Source of the DNA: JAYQUR01 sp038133505
GTDB lineage: Bacteria; Pseudomonadota; Alphaproteobacteria; MPNO01; UBA830
DNA: 9,631 nt
NCBI GenBank assembly: GCA_038133505.1
Contig: JAYPTI010000129.1
Coordinates: 1-9,631, forward strand
Direction of reading: 5' to 3'
Part shown: positions 6,557 to 9,631 of the stretch, one piece after another
Layout: every line of letters begins with the position of its first letter
How positions within the stretch are numbered: the stretch's first letter is position 1
The notes under the pieces: model-generated
What the model was told of the DNA's origin: nothing
Database searches by the model: none
Seen by the model: the letters and a program-made list of their open reading frames with translations, nothing else
Program-made: the position numbers and the translations under genes

Positions 6557-6775
6557 CGAGGGAAGGAGGAATCCGAGAAGAAGGACGACGACAAGACGTC
6601 CTATCACCGGATCGAACGCTCCTACGGCATGATCCAGCGGAGCATCCCCATGCCGTGTCCCGTGAAGCAGGACGGCATCACCGCGGCATTCGCCAAGGGC
6701 GTCCTCACGGTCACCTTGCCGAAGGACGCACCCGCCGCGCCCAAGGCTAAACGCATCGCCGTCAAGGCGGCCTGA
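6557..6775 (+). pseudogene. Hsp20 small heat-shock protein, C-terminal fragment
   Basis: Some 72 codons of an Hsp20/alpha-crystallin chaperone remain. The reading is GKEESEKKDDD (a charged loop typical between beta strands), YHRIERSYGMIQRS, then the family hallmark AFAKGVLTVTLPK and a C-terminal tail with an I-x-V/I-type motif (KRIAVKAA) before TGA. Normal Hsp20 proteins have about 150-170 residues, so the N-terminal arm and the first half of the alpha-crystallin domain are gone. The open frame continues upstream to 6149, but that part is antisense to the serine hydrolase and does not look like Hsp20. No ribosome site or suitable start precedes the fragment. It is read as a relic joined to the truncated hydrolase. 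Its terminator at 6782 seems to have survived. Confidence 0.8.
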
Positions 6776-6781
6776 CAGCGG

Positions 6782-6816
6782 ACGGGGCGGTTCGTTCGCC
6801 GCGACCGCCCCGTTTC
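6782..6816 (+). terminator. Rho-independent terminator-like hairpin after the hsp20 remnant
   Basis: ACGGGGCGGT (6782-6791) pairs perfectly over 10 bp with ACCGCCCCGT (6804-6813) across a 12-base loop, followed by a short TTT. It begins 6 bases after the Hsp20 stop. The T-tract is short, but the strong GC stem and position support an intrinsic terminator. It lies only about 20 bases before the ATG of the next gene. Confidence 0.6.
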
Positions 6817-6835
6817 CGTCTGCTAGTGTCCCACG

Positions 6836-8347
6836 ATGGACCAGCAGGAAATCGTCGACCGTCTTGCCGCGGGCGAGGCGTTCGGCGGCGCGAAACCCGA
6901 CCGCATCGATACCCATATTTCCGTCGTCTTCCTGACGGCGGATCGCGCCTACAAACTGAAGAAGGCGCAGAAGACGTCCTATCTGGATTTCCGCACGCTC
7001 GAGGACCGCCGGGCCGTCTGCGAGCGCGAGATCGAGCTCAACCGCCGGACCGCGCCGGCCATTTATCTCGGCACGGTGCCCGTCACGCAGGACGCCGACG
7101 GGGCGCTCCGGCTCGGCGGCGGCGGCGAGGCGCTCGAATGGCTGGTCGAGATGGTGCGCTTCGACCCCGATGCGACGTTCGACCGGCTTGCGGCCGAGGG
7201 CAGGCTGTCGCCCGAGCTGTTCGTCGGTCTCGCCGACGAGATCGCCCTCATGCACCGCACGGCGGAACCGCTGGACGATCCGGCGCTCGCCGCCTCGATG
7301 GAAGGCGTCATCGAGGAGAACGAAACCGAGCTCTCGGCCCGGATCGGCCGTCCGTTCGATGCCGCCGCCGTCGAGGCGCTGATCGCGCGCTACCGAGAAA
7401 TCGACGCCGGGCTTGCCGGCCTGTTCGGGGACCGCGTCGCGGACGGGATGTTCCGCGTCTGCCACGGCGATCTGCATCTCCGGAACATCTGCCTGTTCGA
7501 CGGGCGCCCGACCATTTTCGACGCGCTGGAGTTCAACGACGCCTTCACCCGGATCGACGTGCTCTACGACGTCGCGTTCCTGCTGATGGACATGATCCAC
7601 GCGGGTTTGGACGCGGAGGCGAATGCCGTCTTCAACCGCTATCTCTACCGCATGGACGACGTATCCGGGCTGCGCGCGCTGCCCTACTACTTGTCGAGCC
7701 GGGCGGCGATCCGCGCGCATGTCACCGCCAAGATGGCGGAAGGGATGACCGACGAGGCCAAGCGGATTGCGACCTGCAAAGATGCGGACGCGTATCTCGC
7801 GCAAGCGATCGACAGTCTCGACGCGCCGCCGCCGGCGATGATCGCCAACCGCGGCGATTCGGGAACCGGGCCGTCGCCCGGCGCCAACCGGCTCGCGCCG
7901 GATGGCGGCGGCGTTGAGTCGGCCGAGCCGGCCGAGACGCTCCCGCAAAACGCCTACGAGCCCGAGGTGTCGCAGGACGTCTACAGCGAGATGATCCAGG
8001 ACGCACGCCGCGTCGCCCGCGAGGGGCGGTCCGCGATCCTCGACGCGACCTTCCTGCACCCCGACTCGCGTACCCGCGCCGAGACCGCCGCACGGATGGC
8101 GGGCGTGCCGTTCTTCGGCATCTGGCTCTCGGGCGACCCGGACGAACTCGTCCGCCGCGTCGATGCGCGCATCAAGGGCGCGTCCGATGCGACCTCCGCT
8201 GTCCTCCGCCGCCAGCTCTCCGACGGGCACGGCGAGACCGACTGGACGGAGATCGACGCGACCGCGCCCGGCGCCGATCCGGCCGCGGAGATTGCCGTCC
8301 TTCTGGCGGAGGCCGGGGTCGCCTGCCGCACGCGCGACCCGGCCTGA
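6836..8347 (+). CDS. Bifunctional aminoglycoside phosphotransferase-like / AAA-type kinase fusion protein, kinase P-loop lost
   Basis: This 503-residue protein has the two-domain layout of COG2187-COG0645 proteins. The N-terminal half is an APH-like kinase fold with YKLKK (about 41-45, likely ATP-contacting lysine), the Brenner motif HGDLHLRN (210-217), and FDALEFND followed by RIDVLYDVAFLLMDM (228-251). The C-terminal half keeps VYSEMIQDARRVAREGRSAILDATFLHPDSR and the WLSGDPDELVRRVDAR region of the small P-loop kinase. The expected Walker A GxxxxGK[ST] is instead GDSGTGPSP (340-348), with no lysine, and the usual L-R-S-D segment is missing before AETLPQNAY. The physiological substrate of this family is unknown; it is not evidence of antibiotic resistance. 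ATG 6836 is the first start after an in-frame TAG at 6824; no Shine-Dalgarno is visible. It may be a partly decayed gene. Confidence 0.8.
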   Translation: MDQQEIVDRLAAGEAFGGAKPDRIDTHISVVFLTADRAYKLKKAQKTSYLDFRTLEDRRAVCEREIELNRRTAPAIYLGTVPVTQDADGALRLGGGGEALEWLVEMVRFDPDATFDRLAAEGRLSPELFVGLADEIALMHRTAEPLDDPALAASMEGVIEENETELSARIGRPFDAAAVEALIARYREIDAGLAGLFGDRVADGMFRVCHGDLHLRNICLFDGRPTIFDALEFNDAFTRIDVLYDVAFLLMDMIHAGLDAEANAVFNRYLYRMDDVSGLRALPYYLSSRAAIRAHVTAKMAEGMTDEAKRIATCKDADAYLAQAIDSLDAPPPAMIANRGDSGTGPSPGANRLAPDGGGVESAEPAETLPQNAYEPEVSQDVYSEMIQDARRVAREGRSAILDATFLHPDSRTRAETAARMAGVPFFGIWLSGDPDELVRRVDARIKGASDATSAVLRRQLSDGHGETDWTEIDATAPGADPAAEIAVLLAEAGVACRTRDPA

Positions 8348-8352
8348 AGCCC

Positions 8353-8381
8353 TTTTCATCCAGGCGCGCACATTGGATTAT
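8353..8381 (+). promoter_or_regulatory. Possible promoter for the crotonase-CoA ligase unit
   Basis: TTTTCA (8353-8358) and GATTAT (8376-8381) are 17 bases apart and each matches 4 of 6 consensus bases. They lie in the 67-bp spacer after the kinase stop, an unusually AT-rich patch for this window. A start near 8388 would leave a leader of about 27 bases that contains GGAGG. Candidate only. Confidence 0.3.
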
Positions 8382-8414
8382 CGGCGCGCGCGCAACCAGA
8401 CATCCGGAGGAAAC

Positions 8415-9239
8415 ATGAGCGAGACAACGATGCCGGGCATTCCCGTGCCCGAACGCCCCGAGACCGAACTGGTCCTCGCCGAGATGCGGGGGAACGTCGC
8501 GCTGGTGACCCTCAACCGGCCCGACAAGCGCAACGCGATCAACGATGCTCTGCGCGGCGACCTGATGCAGGTGATCGACTGGGCCGAACGCGATCCCGCC
8601 GTCCGCGCGCTGGTGCTCACGGCGAACGGCAAGGGCTTCTGCGCCGGCGGCGACATCTCCGGCATGCGCGAGCGCCTGTCCGCGCCGCAGGGCCGCGTCG
8701 CGATGAACGGCTGGAGCCGCCAGCGCCGCACCCATCACCTGATCACCATGCTGCACGGCATGAGCAAGCCGACCATCGCCGCGGTAAACGGCGCGGCGGC
8801 CGGGTTGGGCTGCGATCTCGCACTGTGCTGCGACTTCGTGATCGGCGCGCGCGACGCGACCTTCGTGATGAGCTACGTGCTGCGCGGCCTGATCCCCGAC
8901 GGCGGCGGCATGTATTTCCTGCCGCGCCGCGTCGGCCTCGCCCGCGCCAAGCAGCTCATCTTCACCGGCCGCATGCTCACCGCCGAGGAGGCGCTCGCCA
9001 TCAACATGATCGAGCAGGTCGCGGAGCCGGAGAAACTGCTCGACGACGCGCTCGAGATGGCCGAGGCGATGACCGCCGGCTCGCCCGATGCGGTGGCGCT
9101 GGCGAAATCGATCATGGACCAGGGGTTCGAATCGACGGTGGAGGAGGTGTTCGCGCTCGGCTGCCAGGCGCAGGCGATCTGCTATACGACCGACAGCCAC
9201 CGCGACGCCGTCAGCGCCTTCCTCGACCGACGGAAATAG
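8415..9239 (+). CDS. Enoyl-CoA hydratase/isomerase (crotonase) family protein
   Basis: This 274-residue protein is a complete crotonase-fold enzyme acting on an acyl-CoA thioester. Family marks are VALVTLNRPDKRNAIN in the first strand-turn, the oxyanion-hole turn KGFCAGGDISG (G78 region), and the second oxyanion and active-site helix NGAAAGLGCDLALCCDF. The rest is also typical: GLIPDGGGMYFLPRRVG, then TGRMLTAEEAL. By reading against the classical hydratase pattern, the two catalytic glutamates are replaced: the first by D134 (GCD) and the second by Y154. An Asp lies at D162 in IPDGG, the place used in PaaG-like and delta3,delta2-isomerase-like members. Hydratase activity is therefore doubtful and isomerase or another crotonase reaction is more likely. 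ATG 8415 has a strong GGAGG 4 bases upstream, which decides it over the ATG at 8430. One base separates its stop from the next gene. Confidence 0.88.
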   Translation: MSETTMPGIPVPERPETELVLAEMRGNVALVTLNRPDKRNAINDALRGDLMQVIDWAERDPAVRALVLTANGKGFCAGGDISGMRERLSAPQGRVAMNGWSRQRRTHHLITMLHGMSKPTIAAVNGAAAGLGCDLALCCDFVIGARDATFVMSYVLRGLIPDGGGMYFLPRRVGLARAKQLIFTGRMLTAEEALAINMIEQVAEPEKLLDDALEMAEAMTAGSPDAVALAKSIMDQGFESTVEEVFALGCQAQAICYTTDSHRDAVSAFLDRRK

Positions 9240-9240
9240 A

Positions 9241-9631
9241 ATGGCGGCAACCGGCAAGACGGGCGGCATCGACCGGCTGATCCGCCCCCGATCCGTCGCG
9301 ATCGTGGGCGCCTCGACCGATCCTTCAAAGATCGCGGGCCGGCCGCTGCGCTATCTGAAGGCGCACGGGTTCGGCGGCGACATCTGGCCGGTCAATCCGC
9401 GCGCCGACGAGATCGACGGGATCGACTGCTTCGCCGATCTGGCGAGCCTGCCCGGCGTGCCGGACGCGGCGATGATCCTCGTCGGCCCGGCGCATGTCGA
9501 AGGCGCGGTGCGCTCGCTCGCGGAGATGGGCTGCGGGGCGGCGGTCGTTCTCGCCGGCGGCTTCGCCGAGGTCGGCGGCGAGGGCGAGGCGCGCCAGGCC
9601 GCGCTGATCGAGGCGGCGGGCGGGATGCGCC
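9241..9631 (+). CDS. NDP-forming acyl-CoA synthetase (CoA-binding domain), N-terminal part
   Basis: The first 130 codons are in the window and the frame is open to the right edge. After a short leader the protein reads GGIDRLIRPRSVAIVGAST (8-26), the N-terminal Rossmann-like CoA-binding domain of ADP/GDP-forming acetyl-CoA synthetases and the related protein acyltransferase (Pat-type) enzymes. Next come GFGGDIWPVNPRADEIDGI, the PDAAMILVGPAHV strand and ALAEMG-like MGCGAAVVLAGGFAE. Full-length proteins have about 700 residues with further CoA-ligase and ATP-grasp domains, which would lie beyond the edge. ATG 9241 starts one base after the crotonase stop, so translation is probably coupled and the two enzymes likely act on the same CoA ester. 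This class reversibly makes or cleaves acyl-CoA with a phosphohistidine intermediate; the acid used is not apparent. Confidence 0.85.
   Translation, partial: MAATGKTGGIDRLIRPRSVAIVGASTDPSKIAGRPLRYLKAHGFGGDIWPVNPRADEIDGIDCFADLASLPGVPDAAMILVGPAHVEGAVRSLAEMGCGAAVVLAGGFAEVGGEGEARQAALIEAAGGMR

Noticed and set aside
6149..6775. Open plus-strand frame of 208 codons ending in the Hsp20 sequence
   Set aside because: The first two thirds are antisense to clear serine-hydrolase sequence and have a shadow-frame composition; only the last ~72 codons are Hsp20-like.
6836..7600. Antibiotic (aminoglycoside) resistance gene
   Set aside because: The APH-like fold with a fused kinase domain is a widespread housekeeping-type family; the motif match does not indicate drug phosphorylation.
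6608..8371. Minus-strand frame extending the hydrolase remnant upstream to 8371 (843 codons in total)
   Set aside because: This part lies antisense to the kinase-fusion gene and Hsp20 fragment and is rich in Arg, Ala, His and Val as expected for an opposite-strand shadow in GC-rich DNA.

Overview
The window is about 9.6 kb of GC-rich, densely coded DNA. Its gene families (VOC proteins, aromatic-type FAD monooxygenase, ANL acyl-CoA ligase, LigI-like amidohydrolase, crotonase, NDP-forming CoA ligase) and codon use suggest a free-living alphaproteobacterium with broad catabolic ability. This is an inference from style; no taxonomic marker is present. I see no tRNA, rRNA, CRISPR array, insertion sequence or phage gene, and no gene-free stretch longer than 300 bases.

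Layout. (1) 1-1983: two VOC (glyoxalase/extradiol-type) genes diverge from a 174-bp spacer. The left one runs off the window edge. The right one is followed 28 bp later by an FAD-dependent aromatic-ring monooxygenase. (2) 1996-4159: an unrecognised 139-aa acidic protein on the minus strand diverges from an AMP-forming acyl-CoA synthetase on the plus strand. (3) 4166-5843: a DUF1989 (urea carboxylase-associated) protein on the minus strand diverges from a LigI-like amidohydrolase on the plus strand. (4) 5840-6775: a scar in which a beta-lactamase-type serine hydrolase (minus) and an Hsp20 small heat-shock protein (plus) have both lost their 5' halves and are joined head to head near 6551-6565. 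(5) 6836-8347: an aminoglycoside-phosphotransferase-like/AAA kinase fusion whose kinase P-loop is destroyed. (6) 8415-9631: a crotonase, then after one base an NDP-forming CoA ligase that runs off the right edge.

How the genes may work together. Several enzyme types here commonly occur in breakdown of aromatic or heteroaromatic acids: ring hydroxylation (FAD monooxygenase), a possible VOC-fold ring-cleavage or lyase step, lactone or ring-product hydrolysis (LigI-like), CoA activation (two unrelated ligases) and CoA-ester processing (crotonase). The genes are not one operon; they alternate strand in short units. A single pathway is therefore a hypothesis only.

Most notable are the double-truncation scar at about 6.55 kb, the P-loop-less kinase domain, the crotonase lacking both classical glutamates, and the lone DUF1989 gene beside a LigI-like hydrolase. 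I found no convincing new defence, mobile or RNA-based system.
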